From: Thalassia testudinum | Lineage: Eukaryota > Streptophyta > Magnoliopsida > Alismatales > Hydrocharitaceae | DNA length: 64,000 nt | Assembly: GCA_037157565.1 (NCBI GenBank) | Contig: JAZHRO010000039.1 | Span: 43,648,001 to 43,712,000 of the forward strand | Direction of reading: 5' to 3' | The notes under the pieces: model-generated | Database searches by the model: none | What the model was told of the DNA's origin: nothing | The model's input: the letters and a program-made list of their open reading frames with translations, nothing else | Made by a program: the position numbers and the translations under genes | Shown here: piece by piece, positions 1 to 11,700 of the stretch | Numbering within the stretch: the stretch's first letter is position 1 | Layout: every line of letters starts with the position of its first letter

Positions 1-420
1 CACTGATCAAAAGCCCCAAAGAAATTTGGGACTTTGATCATCCAGTCACCCCACCGAACTCACACCTCTTCGCTCCATTGTCCTGAGGTTGTCAGACCTC
101 TACACTCGCTCTCTTGACCCTCCACGCATGCCACCACACTCGCCGTTCCATGGCGAAGGTTCTAAATTGCTCTGACATGGCCAAGAGGCCTTATTCATGA
201 TTTCAGGTACGTAGATCGTTGCGCAATTACCGAAGCTACTTCGAGCGGGCTAGAAGCATGCACTTCAGACATCTGCTCCAGGTCTTCGTCCCAGGTGAAG
301 CGGATTCATCTCAGAAACGTTCCTAGGTGGTCAATTGGGAGTGTTGACTGCTTCAAAGAAGCCAATTACATGAGAGCTGCTGTTGCTGCTGCACGAGAAG
401 AAGATGGTGACTTTAGTTCC
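1..420. other. Unassigned sequence, probably flanking or U3 part of an LTR relic
   Basis: I see no credible gene here. The stretch adjoins the LTR relic that follows and may be its upstream part, but I could not align it confidently to the better preserved copies. It contains no reading frame of note. Confidence 0.3.
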
Positions 421-1190
421 ACATCGTAAACGACAAATCAGTTGAAGCCGCATAAAAGGAAAAGTGACCACCCGGTTGCCCAAGACACTGGGGGGTCAGG
501 TCCCCCGCTCACGAGCCTTTCACTCCTCGCTTGCGACCCATGGACACAAGCCTGGTCACCTGGATCCGATTACTGTGCATACCCGATTACCCGATTAGTA
601 ACCCGATTAATTTGAGAGGAAGAGCTAGGAAAGGGAGAGAGCGGGGTAGGGGTGGGTTTTGCTTCTCTGTGCAGACGCTCAACACTTAGTTGTTGAGGAG
701 TTGTGCGAAGCCCTTGTGCGTGAGAAGAAGAAGAGGAAGAGCTGAGAAAGAAAGAAAGAGAAGAAGAAGCCAAAGAAGAAGAAGAGAACAATGCCTTTGC
801 GCTGTAGCAACTGAGCATTTAAGCCGTCTGATTGGAAGCTCCATCATCTTATCCCTCTGATAGTGTATTGTGCACTTAATCTTGTGTGGATTAAACTTGC
901 TTAATACTATTCATCTATTTGAGTTTAATTGTATAAGGGTAATTGGTGATTCAAATCACCATTTTACCCTAATCTTTTTGCATCATTGAATTTTTCTCTT
1001 ATATACATATCATTATTGATTGGAGTTTTCATTATAACTTTCTATCCTTTGTGATTAAATTGTGATTTTGAGATTAATTGCTATACTTGCTCCTTGCGTT
1101 CGACCTCAGACCTCAAATTTGAGTTACAAATTTTATTTATTTTCGACCTATACTACGACGCATCTTTTATAACATTGATTTCGCACGTTA
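421..1190 (+). mobile_element. LTR relic of the tRNA-Asp-primed retroelement family
   Basis: The segment carries the landmarks of the LTR family seen in reverse orientation at 27.7-28.4, 41.7-43.9 and 62-64 kb. These are a 'ggtcaggtccc' block, repeated 'acccgatta' words, a purine-rich 'agaagaagaag' run, and near the end 'tgctccttgcgttcgacct' followed by 'tatactacgacgc'. No internal region follows; duplicated host sequence starts at about 1192. I read it as a decayed LTR or LTR fragment in plus orientation. Its outer boundary is approximate. Confidence 0.55.
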
Positions 1191-1191
1191 A

Positions 1192-4100
1192 CATCCAATA
1201 ACACTCCAACATCTCAAAAAAGTTCATTAGATGTCTCCTTAAGGAGACTAAGCTTGGAGCCAAGGAATCAAGTAAGGATGTAGAGAAGTTGGCGCCAATG
1301 CAAAAAGTGAGGGTATGTCCTTGCCTGAGTCCATCAAGCCCAAATTTGAGATGAAGTTGTCACCAACCCCTATAGTTTTGGTAGTCTAGGATGAGACATT
1401 AGTAGCCTTTGATCAATCCATGCATAGCCTCCAAGGGTTTGCTAGTGAGCAGAAGAGGCTAGAGGGTCATGGGATACATATTGATATAGGAGGTCTTGTG
1501 TCATGAGCCCATTTGGAGGCCATTGTGGCTAGGGTTTACCACCATTGTGTAGCTATCTGTAGCTTTTGCATAGCCAACTAGAACTTGCTTCAACTGCAAC
1601 CTGGCTTATTTTTTATCATAATTTTTGCATTCAATGTTCAATTTACCATTTTTTTTTTCTTATGCAATCTTCATTTAAAGTAGAACATCTTAAAAAAGTT
1701 TATTTCCATATTTTGATGACTAGAATTTGAAAGGACCCTTAAAACCTTAAAAGGACAAGTTCCAAGTATCAAAGCTATGAACTTTAGTTAAACTTACTCT
1801 TTTCTTCCTCCTTTGATTCTTTGTCCTTTTCAAGTGCTTCCCTCGTGCTTCCATTATTATTTTCTTTTTATTTGAAGATGATTCTTTTAAGATCAATATT
1901 TAGATTCTTAATATTTTCTCTAATTTTCATTTAATGCAACAAATATTGAGTGAGTAATGAATTTGAAAGATTTAGTTCAATATCGTTGCTGCTAATGAGA
2001 TTTTCATGTGTTATTGTCAAACAATAGGAAGTATTCTTGATTGAGCATCCTGAGCAATTCAATATAGTCTACACATGACTTAAACGAAAAATATGATCCA
2101 TTAATAATAATAAATTGATATTTCTCGAAAGTTTGTTGGAAAATAAAAAAAGGACAAACATATGCCCATGAAAAAAATTAATAAATAAATGAAAACATAT
2201 ATGTAATGTTAATCATATATATTTCCGTTAATTCATAAACCTTTTTGATTTTAAAACAATAACTAATTGATAAAGTAACAACATGAATATATCTGGAAAA
2301 ATCCATAGATCAAACCATGCATATAGATATCTTTTAAAAAAAATGATATACAAATAAATAAAGGGGGATTATGAAGAGGTTATGAGATCAAAGCATTTCT
2401 TGTAGGTTCTTTCCTTAGAGAAAGGGCATTCCAAAGTACCTCATAGAATGCCACTTAATTAGTAGGGTGAAGATTAAAAGAAAATCACTACATTGATTGA
2501 CCAACATAACTGGTCTAATCAGCTAGACAATGTGAAGAACAAGCCTCTCTAAAACCATATATTTTTGCTCATACTTGAGCTCAAACTTCTCATACTCTTC
2601 TACATGAATTCAAAATCCATGAATCCAAAGTACCAATCCCTATGCATTTGCATCATGCATTCATGTGGAATAGATGCAAAGGGAGAAATTAATGTGATGA
2701 CAGCGAAGAATCTTGTCTAATAAGGAAAATAACAACTTCACTACAATTTATATAAATATCTATACGTAAGTAAGTTTACATTTCACTACTACCATATACC
2801 ACAAAATCATAAACTTTTGATGTCATAGTTGAAGGCAAATGCACTGGGCTTGAAGCTCTGAAACCTGATTGCGCACAGTTGGTTGAATTGATCTATATGA
2901 GTGATTACGATGGAAGCATAGGCATTTGCACAGAAAACTCCATTGGCAAAGCCAATTGTATGATTACATACTTCACCACACATTTATTCTCCTGATTAGG
3001 ATAGTCTACACACACATGGCAAATTGGCACAATTCAAGGGGATCGCCATATGAACAATTTTGAATTGGACCAACTGGTATTCTGGAGGTGGTCATTGTGT
3101 AATAGCAAGAGCTATACATTACTATCACAATCCTTCTTAGGAGTTGGAAAAGCATCAACAGCTTCAGCAATAGTGAGGAAAAGCCTATTTGTTCCAATTC
3201 GGTTGTGCAAGTTTGCCATCTTCATCTTTTGAACCACCTGCCAACCTGGGTTCACAATTGCCATCTGCATGGACCACAAATTAAGGTAATTCTTTTAGAT
3301 TGATCTTCATAATGTAATTTAATTTCTACTTAATGCATACTCCGGCCATAAACACAACCTCAACAATTGGTGAGTTATGGAAAATCATTGGAACTGTTCT
3401 ACAATTTGATTACAATATATTTGACCTAATTTTTGTTTAAAATTTAGGTTTGATAAATCAAACAATATTTATGTCAAAAATGAGTGCTAGAATCAATAAT
3501 AAAGCAATGTGAATTCTTGGTTGTACCTGTAAGCCCAAGGAATCCATACTTCTTTTTAGTTCCTCCATGGTTGCGATTCCTGAAGTATCAATATTATTAA
3601 CATCTGCAAGCCATTATACACACATCAAAGGGACATCATTTTAATTGCAAGAGATGCCTATATTTAGCACTCAATCAAAACAAACATGGCTTGGGAGTTT
3701 TGACTAGAATTACTTGTCATGTCAATGATAACAGTGTGAATTTTTGCCTGCAAATCCTCTACCTCTTCTAGTCCCTCTACTACCATTTTCTTCACCCTGA
3801 GAGATAATTGTCGATCAATCACTTAATTTGATGAGATATTTTTTTTCCCTTATTACCTACCATACCTTTCTCTCATGAAACTAGAATTAATGAAGCTCAA
3901 GTAGGATGACCCTATCCGAATTATAAGTATCTCGGGGATCTCCTTGGCCATAGGGTACTGCTTGATGCTGCAGAATATCTTTGTTCCTGGCACCTTTCCT
4001 AGATTATCAATAACTGGCCGGACCGAGTTTAGCATGATCTTGAAAACTGAAAGAGACACCTGCATTTAATTACATTGATTAGTGGACTATTTGCAAATGT

Positions 4101-5100
4101 AGACCCCCCCAAAAAATTTGTAATGACTCAAACCTAAACCTGAGTCTAACCAAGAAAAGTTGATTTTGACAACTTATTGAGTATAAGTTGAATGACTTCA
4201 TGGTAACTACAAAAAATGCTCAAACCTAAGTTATTAAATTTTCGATATCTTACTGCTGCTAAGAGTCCAATTTCAACGGACGTGAAGAGGACGCCAAGGA
4301 AGGCTGTAATGCAGATAGTGAAGTCTAGCTTGTCGACTTCCCAGATCACAAAGGCTGCCTTCAAGTCGATGAGCCCTGGGAGTGCGGAGAGGATGATGGA
4401 GGCAAGTATGGTGGTGGGGGTGTAGTAGAGGAGCTTTGTCATCAGTTGCAATGCCACAAGGACAGTGATTGCCATCACCACATTTGACATTGCTGATTTG
4501 CATCCTGCACTAAAGTTCACCGCTGTCCTACTGAAAGACCCTACCCAATATGGAAAATTTACAAGATAAATCTCTTGATTTTGAGTCAACTTCATATGTA
4601 AGATGATGATTAAGTAATTTACTCAAGGAAACTTGAACACATATCCTCCTTATATTGTTATGCTTATACATACACACATACAAATAACCTTGTTAAAGTA
4701 CTATTAGCTTTTGGGATATTTTGATTCCCAACGTAAAATAAGTTATTTAAAACTAATCAATAAATTCTAATTATGACATATTTAAAATATGACATGCTGG
4801 TATACTTACAGCATAGCACTGGATGTTCATATAAATAATTGCAACAAAAGAAATGGATGGTGCAGAGTATTCTTGTTGTAGCTAGAATGGAAGCAATATC
4901 AATGATGATAAAATAGTGTCGTGACTAAATTTACACACACAGCACGCACACTCGCACGTGCACACACATATATATCACGTTAGGTGCAATTTCAACTTCA
5001 CCATTAAAAAATCCTAAGAATTAAAGTAGTTGTCCTTTAAGACAACAACACACTAGCTTGTACGTTGGAGTTGACAACCGGTGAGTTTTAAAAAATATTA
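1192..5100. repeat. Tandem segmental duplication, downstream copy (copy 1)
   Basis: From 'tccaataacactccaacatc' onward this block aligns with the block starting at about 8780. It runs through the last five exons of the sulfate transporter and ends in the shared words 'ttcaacttcaccatt' and 'aattaaagtagttgtc' (4990-5040 versus 13260-13300). Exon-to-exon distance between copies is about 7.06 kb. Copy 1 has about 0.5 kb of extra sequence (roughly 2576-3068) that copy 2 lacks; copy 2 has about 1.3 kb of extra AT-rich DNA (roughly 11.93-13.25 kb). Confidence 0.8.
3112..4540 (-). CDS. Partial duplicate of sulfate transporter: exons 8-12 only
   Basis: Five exons on the minus strand, with the same lengths as exons 8-12 of the full gene: 4540-4254 (287 nt), 4059-3866 (194), 3796-3714 (83), 3603-3527 (77) and 3264-3112 (153, ending TAG). 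They encode the last membrane helices and the C-terminal STAS domain, including the IDTSGI motif. All frames are open and all GT and AG sites are kept. Relative to the full gene I count about 14 amino-acid changes in about 263, many conservative (I/V, Q/R, K/Q, L/M). No copy of exons 1-7 lies between 4.6 and 8.8 kb, so this is either a tail-only pseudogene or an alternative 3' end of the upstream gene, reached by splicing exon 7 to 4540. Which of the two cannot be told from sequence. Confidence 0.85.
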
Positions 5101-5190
5101 AATTAGTGTTAAAGAATTAAAGTAGTTGTCTTTTAACACAACAACATTTGCTTGTAGGAGTTGACAATCGGTGAGCGTTAAAAGATATCT
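5016..5190. repeat. Two-copy tandem repeat, period about 96 bp
   Basis: The word 'aagaattaaagtagttgtc' starts at 5016 and again at 5112, each followed by 'acaacaac' and 'gttgacaa.cggtgag'. Only one unit is seen in the paralogous block near 13.28 kb, so the second unit is specific to this copy. Confidence 0.7.
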
Positions 5191-5194
5191 TAAT

Positions 5195-5990
5195 CTATAT
5201 TTTTATCCTGTGCACACATGCACACATGCACACGGGCACACATGCACCCTTGCTCGTGCACACATGCACATGGGCCTGGACCTGTGACCCATATTCCCAA
5301 TTATCCTTAAACCTAGTTCTGGAAGAAAGAGAAAGGAAAGCTGAGGAGGAGGGGGAGGGGTTTTGCTTCAGAATATGTGCCCTGTGGCTCAAGATGCATG
5401 CTTAAAAGCCTAACACTTAGCATCTAAGGAAGAGGTCTTACTCTATGGTTGCCATTGTGCCTTGGCTGTGCTTGGTGTCTCTGTAGGCTTGCTCCTGCTG
5501 TGCCTTGTGATCACTTAAGGTGTCTGAGCCTTATGTGAGATGTCTGATTGTGAGTACTGTGGCTATATTTGAAGTTGACTTTGGTATTTGGCTAATGTGG
5601 ATAATTGAGTAAGTGATTCACGATCACTGTTGAGAAATTTGAGTTAATTGCTTATGTGCTTAATGTGGGGATTTAAGTGGTGATTCAAATCACCATTGTT
5701 TTGAGCTTTTATTTTTTTTATACCATGATAACTTGAGATACAATTTGGGCTGATCTTAAATATATTTATGCGTATAATATTCATTGAATATTTTTCTTGT
5801 ACTTAATTGATTATGCTCGTTATTTCTGAATTTGATTAGTATTGTGAATTCCACATTTGCTCCCTGCAAATGACCTTGGACTCATTTTCTATTTTCAAGC
5901 ACTCTTTATAAATTTAAATGCTGTAGTGATTTTGTCAACTATACTACGATGCAAATTTCATAAATCGACACAAATTGCCCAACAACACTT
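5195..5990 (+). mobile_element. LTR relic, tRNA-Asp family (second plus-strand copy)
   Basis: It shares landmarks with the relic at 0.4-1.2 kb: 'ggtgattcaaatcaccatt' (near 5675 versus 945), a 'tttgctccctgc' word close to 5850, 'tatactacgatgc' near 5940, and an upstream purine-rich block with 'aggggttttgctt'. A run of 'tgcacacatgcacac' repeats (5210-5270) lies at its start. It has no coding content. Limits are approximate. Confidence 0.5.
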
Positions 5991-6540
5991 GCCTTAACCT
6001 TCCTTTTGTCTAGCTATTAGCAATAATCCCAACAAAAGACATGGAAATAGAGATCAAAAAAATGCTTGAACCCACAAAATGAAGGCCTACAAAGCACCAA
6101 AAAACCCACAATTGGCCTTCATCACTTTAAGTACAGTGATGACGAGAAAGCATAGCAACAAATATAAGAGGCTCGTGAAAAACACTTCCATAAGGGGTGG
6201 TGAAGACCAACCAGAAGTTCCAAGAGTAGTTGGCTATCCATCTACCAAAAGCACAATTGGCAATCGACCACTAGCACCAAAGCAACAAGCATCAACAATA
6301 GGAGCCTTGGGGAGAATGAGGGAGGCCAAAAGCTCGATGCAAGGGTAAGGAGCCACAACTGTGCAACTAGAAAGAGGGCAACTATAACAAAGGTTCTATC
6401 AAAGGAGATAAAGAGTGGGGCAGAAAACAAGCAAAAAGAGAAGCAGAAGGGTCCTTGACTGGCCCTTTTAAGCTGATCAAGGGCCCCGAGGTCAAGATTT
6501 ATATCAATAGTGACCTAAGATTTGGGGGGAGGAGATGAAC
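5991..6540. other. Unassigned sequence, possible retroelement internal relic
   Basis: It follows directly on the 3' end of the LTR relic, where a primer site and gag would be expected. A short Lys/Pro-rich plus-strand frame (6079-6348) has no motif I recognise. I see no primer-binding site. Treated as degraded repeat DNA. Confidence 0.3.
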
Positions 6541-7660
6541 AGGGGTTGTGTGTTGGATTTAAGAGCCTAATTACATCAATTGGGATCCAATTGATTTATG
6601 GTGACGTGGGAATTCATGTTGAAATTAATGAGATTTTGGTAGAGGTTTTTTAGTTCCATATTGGAAGTAGACAGTCCTTTTGATAGATGTAAAAGATTTT
6701 TGCCTCCTGTGGCTTATGTAGCGAAGAGTAAGGGCTGGGGACCACGCATGATCGCGGATGCCTCGCCCTGCCCCAACTTAGGCTCGAGCTCGGGTAAAAA
6801 TCAATTTAGAACTTGGACTCTCTTGCTATGGATTTTTAATCTTATAATTTTGGCCTGGATTGATCGATCAAAGGTAAAATTGGTTGATCAATTATTTTGA
6901 TTGATCAATGGGTTAAATTTCATTGATCAATTGGTTTGGTCGACCAAAAAGTCAAGTTTGATTGATCAATTGATTTTGATTAATCAACGGGATTAAATTG
7001 GTCAATCAATTACCATATTTCCATAAACTGAGAATTTTTATAAATGTTGGGTCATGAGCTCTATATAAGGGCCACAAAAGTGCTCTCATTTAACGCACAA
7101 CAAGAGCAGAAAAGCTCTCTCCACTATCTCTCATTCTTATGTCTCTTTCTTGGTGCATACATTCGACGTAAGATCGGTAAAAAAATCTCCAATCAAATTT
7201 GTCGATCTTACACAAGAAGTTTGAGAGATACACGGGAAGTGTTTGATTGATCAAACCAATTAAATTAGTAGATCAATCGGGAATTTGGTTGATCAACCAA
7301 ATTGCCTCATTTTCGTTCTCCTAAGGTGATTTTCGAGGACGTCCAAGATTGGAGTATGCCGAATTTTGGAGGTGGATCATCATATTCTGGGAGGAGTTCG
7401 TTAGACCCTGATATACCAGTATTATAAGAGGCAATACCTTTCCTAAGGAAAGTCCTTCATGGGTGTTTCGATCAGAATAAATTCTAATATTTTTTCATTT
7501 TGTTTATTTTTGTTATTGCTTGTTCTTTGTTCTTTGTTCTTTATTTTATTCTGAATCTTACTATATTATATTTGATTTGCTTGATTTAATATTTTTGATC
7601 TATGTGAAATTGTTGGAAATACATAGGATTTCATTTATTTATTTTTTACATGCGTTGATT
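6541..7660 (+). other. AT-rich block with TATA box and TTGATCAA clusters, possible unclassified LTR
   Basis: A good TATA box (tatataag, 7062-7069) is followed by a pyrimidine-rich stretch. On both sides (6855-7010 and 7243-7305) lie many 'ttgatcaa', 'ttgattgatcaa' and 'ggtcgaccaa' words. The layout of promoter plus repeated palindromes suggests an LTR of a family not otherwise present, but I found no matching second LTR, terminal TG/CA pair or primer site. Confidence 0.35.
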
Positions 7661-8022
7661 TCAACATTGTGGACCTTTATCTTTTTACATTGAGGTTTGG
7701 TATTATTGGATTGCTTTGGTTATCATTTTTTTTAGAATTTATTTATCTTAATTTTTTAGTTGTTACACTTGGATATAGCAAGTATAACCTCATCATTGGG
7801 ACTAACGTTGCATTGGCAGGCTCGGGGCATGATGACCGTACGGTTGCTGCACTTGAAGGTGCTGATAGTGTGATGAATCATCATACTTTAATCATCGGAG
7901 AACCACTTGATCGAAAGTGGGAACCTACAACTTGCCGCAGGCGACGAGCCAATTGACCACATGGGAGATCGGATCTATAACCTGAAGCGAGAGCTGAGCA
8001 CGGCCACTTGGGGAGGGGATGG
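7661..8022. other. No recognisable gene
   Basis: Two short overlapping frames on the plus strand (7669-7956 and 7907-8110) show no known domain. I see nothing further here. Confidence 0.3.
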
Positions 8023-8127
8023 AAGATGGAGCAATTTTTACCATAAAGGAAGGAGATGGGGACTTGAACCCACACCTCCCAAGAGGGAGGCACTTATGGG
8101 GTTGTGTTAAAGATGGAGCAATTTTTA
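8023..8127 (-). mobile_element. 69-bp insert flanked by 18-bp direct repeats, tRNA-half-like (micro-SINE candidate)
   Basis: The 18-mer aagatggagcaattttta occurs exactly at 8023-8040 and 8110-8127. Between them lie 69 bp. Read on the minus strand, these contain a T-arm/B-box-like word 'gggttcaagtcccc' and, just upstream, a perfect hairpin (cctccc-tctt-gggagg). Long perfect direct repeats of this size are typical of target duplications made by LINE-driven insertion of SINEs or tRNA fragments. There is no A box and no poly-A tail, so the assignment is tentative. Confidence 0.5.
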
Positions 8128-8779
8128 TCTTGCTTTCGTTATCTTTATTTGTGTAAAAGTGACAAATTGAAAAGTGGAGTTGTGATTTTCATAAAAAATG
8201 TGGAATTATGCATCTACAATAGATGGTATGCAAATGAGTTTTAACCAAAGGATAAATATTTGTGATATTGGGAATAGCATGCCTAATTGGAACAAAATCA
8301 ACCGATAAAGATATGCACCACATATAGGCTCGTTGGCTCATTGTTATTGGTTGAGCTGGTTGCATGTCTCTATCTTGTGCATGTCCTTTCCCTTTCTTTT
8401 TAACACTTATGCTATCTTGATTATGGTGTGGTTGTGAGCCTTGAAAAGGAACCATAACCATCGATGTAAGGAAATGAGGATGATCCTTTGCCTCATCCAT
8501 CTTATTCCACCTCTCCTCCTACGAGCCTATTGCGTGGTTGCATAAACTACCTTGCTTGTGCTAGGCAAGCAAGGCTATTTGTATTGTCACTCATCCTTGA
8601 AGAAATTTGGCTTAAAAGTGTTCTTCGTTGTGATCTAGACCCATACACTTGTGTCTCCATGGCACGTGTATCATTTGGTGTCAAAGTTATCGATCCTTGG
8701 CAAAGCTTGTGTGAAGCACCTATGATGGAGGACATGCTTGAGGTAATAATTCAACTGCAACAAGAGGTTGTTGGCATGC
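8128..8779. other. No recognisable gene; possible transposon relic
   Basis: A plus-strand frame at 8488-8787 (99 codons) runs into the duplicated block and ends in a Gln-rich stretch, but it carries no domain I recognise. I see nothing else supportable. Confidence 0.3.
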
Positions 8780-11700
8780 TCCAATAACACTCCAACATCT
8801 CAAATTAGACATCTCCTTCTGGAGGCTAAGCTTGGGGCCAAGGAATCAAGTAAGGATGGAGAGAAGTTGGCACCAAACACCGAGACAAAAAGTGAGGCTA
8901 TGTCCTTGCCCGAGTCCACCAAGCCCAAATTTGAGATGAAGTTGTCACCAACCCTATAGTTTTGTTAGTCTTGGATAAGCCATTAGCGGCCTTTGGTCAC
9001 TCCATGCAAAGCCTCCAAGGATCTATTAGTGAGCAGAAGAGGCTATAGGGTAATGGGATACATATTGATATAGGAGGTCTTGCGTCATGTGCCTATTTGG
9101 AGGCCATTGTGGCTAAGGTTACCACCATTGTGTAGCTAAATGTAGCATTTGCATAACCAACTAGAACTTCTTTCAACTGCAGCCTGACTTATTTTTTATC
9201 ATAATTTTTGCATTCAATGTCCAATTTGCCCATTTTTTTTCCTATGCAATCTTCATTTAAGGTAGAACATCTTTTAAAAGCTTATTTCTCTATTTTGATG
9301 GCTAGATTTTGAAAGGGACTCTTAAAACCTTAAAAGGATAAATTCCAAGTATCTAAGTTATGAACTTTAGTTAAACTTACTCTTTTCTTCCTCCTTTGGT
9401 TCTTTGTCCTATTCAAGTGCTTCTCACATGCTTCCATTATTATTTTCTTTTTATTTGGAGATGATCTTTTTAAGATTGCTCTAATTTTCATTTAATGCGA
9501 CAAGATATTGAATGAGTAATGAATTTGGAAGATTTAGTTCAATATCATGGCAGCTAGTGAGATTTTCACGTGGTATTGTCAACACTCATAAGTATATTCT
9601 TGATCGAACATTATGAGCATTTCCATATAATCTACACGACTTAAACCATAAATCCGATACGCTAACAATAATAAATTGATATTTCTCTAAAGTTTGTTGG
9701 AAGACAGAAAAAGGACAAACATGTGCCCATGAAAAAAATTAATAAATAAATGAAAACATATATGTAATGTTAAGCAGATATATTTCTGTTAATTCATTAA
9801 GTTTTGTGATTTTAAAACAATAACTAATGGTTAAAGTAACAAGATGAACATATCTAGAAAAATCCATAGATCAAACCACACATATAGAAATCCTTTAAAA
9901 AAAATGACATACAAATAAATAAAGGGGGAGTAAGAAAAGGTTACGAGGTCAAAGCATGTATTCTAGGTTCTTTCCTTAGAGAAAGGACATTCCAAAGTAC
10001 CTCATAGAATGCCACTTAATTAGTAGGGTAAAGATTAAGAGAAATTTGCAACATTGATTGACCAACATAATTGATCTACTCAGCCAGACAAGGTGAAGAC
10101 CAAGCCTCTCTAAAATCATATATGTGTGCTCAATTGGAATTCTGGAGGTGGTCATTATGCAATAGCAAGAGCTAGACATTACTATCGCAATCCTTCTTAG
10201 GTGTCGGAAAAGCATCAATAGCTTCTGCAATAGTGAGGAAAAGTCTATTTGTTCCAATTTGGTTGTGCAAGTTTGCCAGCTTCATCTTTTGAACCACCTG
10301 CCAACCTGGGTTCACGATTGCCATCTGCATGGACCACAAAATAAGGTAATTCTTTTGGATTGATCTCCATAATGTAATTTAATTTCTACTTATAGTGCGT
10401 ATTCCACAAACACAATGTCAACAATTGGCAAGTTATGGAAAATCATTGGAACTTTTCTACAATATGATTACCATATATTTAAGCTAATTTTTGTTGTAAA
10501 TTTAGGTTTGATAAATGAAATAATATTTATGTCAAAAATGAGTATTAGAATCAATACTAAAGCAATGTGAATTCTTGGTTGTACCTGTAAGCCCAAGGAA
10601 TCCATACTTCTTTTTAGTTCCTCCATGGTTTTGATTCCTGAAGTATCGATATTATTAACATCTGCAAGCCATTATACACACATCAAAAGGAGATCATTCT
10701 AATTGTAAGAGACACCTAGCTTAGGCACTCAACCAAAACAAACATGGCTTAGGAGTTTTGACTAGAATTACTTGTCATGTCAATAATAACCGTGTGAATT
10801 TTTGCCTTCAGATCCTCTACCTCTTCTAGTCCTTCTGCTACCATTTTCTTCACCCTGAGAGGTAATTGCCAATTAATCACTTAATTTGATGAGCTCTTTT
10901 TTTTTCCTTGTTGCCTGCCATACCTTTCTCTGATGAAACTCGAATTAATGAAGCTCAAGTAGGATGACCCTATTCGGATTATAAGTATCTTGGGGATCTC
11001 CTTGGCCATAGGGTACTGCTTGATGCTGCAGAATATCTTTGTTCCTGGTACCTTTCCTAGATTGTCAATAACCGGCTGGATCGAGTTTAGCATGATCTTG
11101 AAAATTGAAAGAGACACCTACATTTAATTACATTGATTAGTGGACTATTCGCATACGTAGACCCCCCAAAAAATTATAATGACTTAAACCTAAACTCGAG
11201 CCTAATCGAGAAAAGTAGATTTTGATAATTTATTGAGTATGAGCTCAATGATTTCATTGTAATTACCCAAAATGCTTAAATCTAAGTTATTAAATTTTTG
11301 ATATCTTACTGCTGCTAAGAGTCCAATTTCAACAGATGTGAAGAGGACGCCAAGGAAGGCTGTGATGCAGATAGTGAAGTCTAGCTTGTCAACTTCCCAA
11401 ATCACGAAGGCTGCCTTCAGGTTGATGAGCCCTGGGAGTGCCGAGAGGATGATGGAGGCAAGTATGGTGGTCGGGGTGTAGTAGAGGAGCTTTGTCATCA
11501 GTTGCAATGCCGCAAGGACGGTGACTGCCATCACCACATTTGACATTGCTGATTTGCATCCTGCACTAAAGTTCACCGCCGTTCTACTGAAAGACCCTAC
11601 CAACATGGAAAATTTACAAGATAAATCTCCTGATTTTTAGTCAACTTCATATGTAAGATGATGATGATTAAGTAATTTACTCAAGGAAACTTGAACACAT

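Noticed and set aside
2820..3110. Possible exon of an unrelated gene in the copy-1-specific insertion
   Set aside because: Some words look codon-like on the plus strand, but there is no open frame with a recognisable domain and no supporting splice sites.
3112..4540. Treating the tail copy as a separate complete sulfate transporter gene
   Set aside because: No exons 1-7, promoter or start codon in frame lie between it and the upstream gene; the family needs the N-terminal membrane domain.
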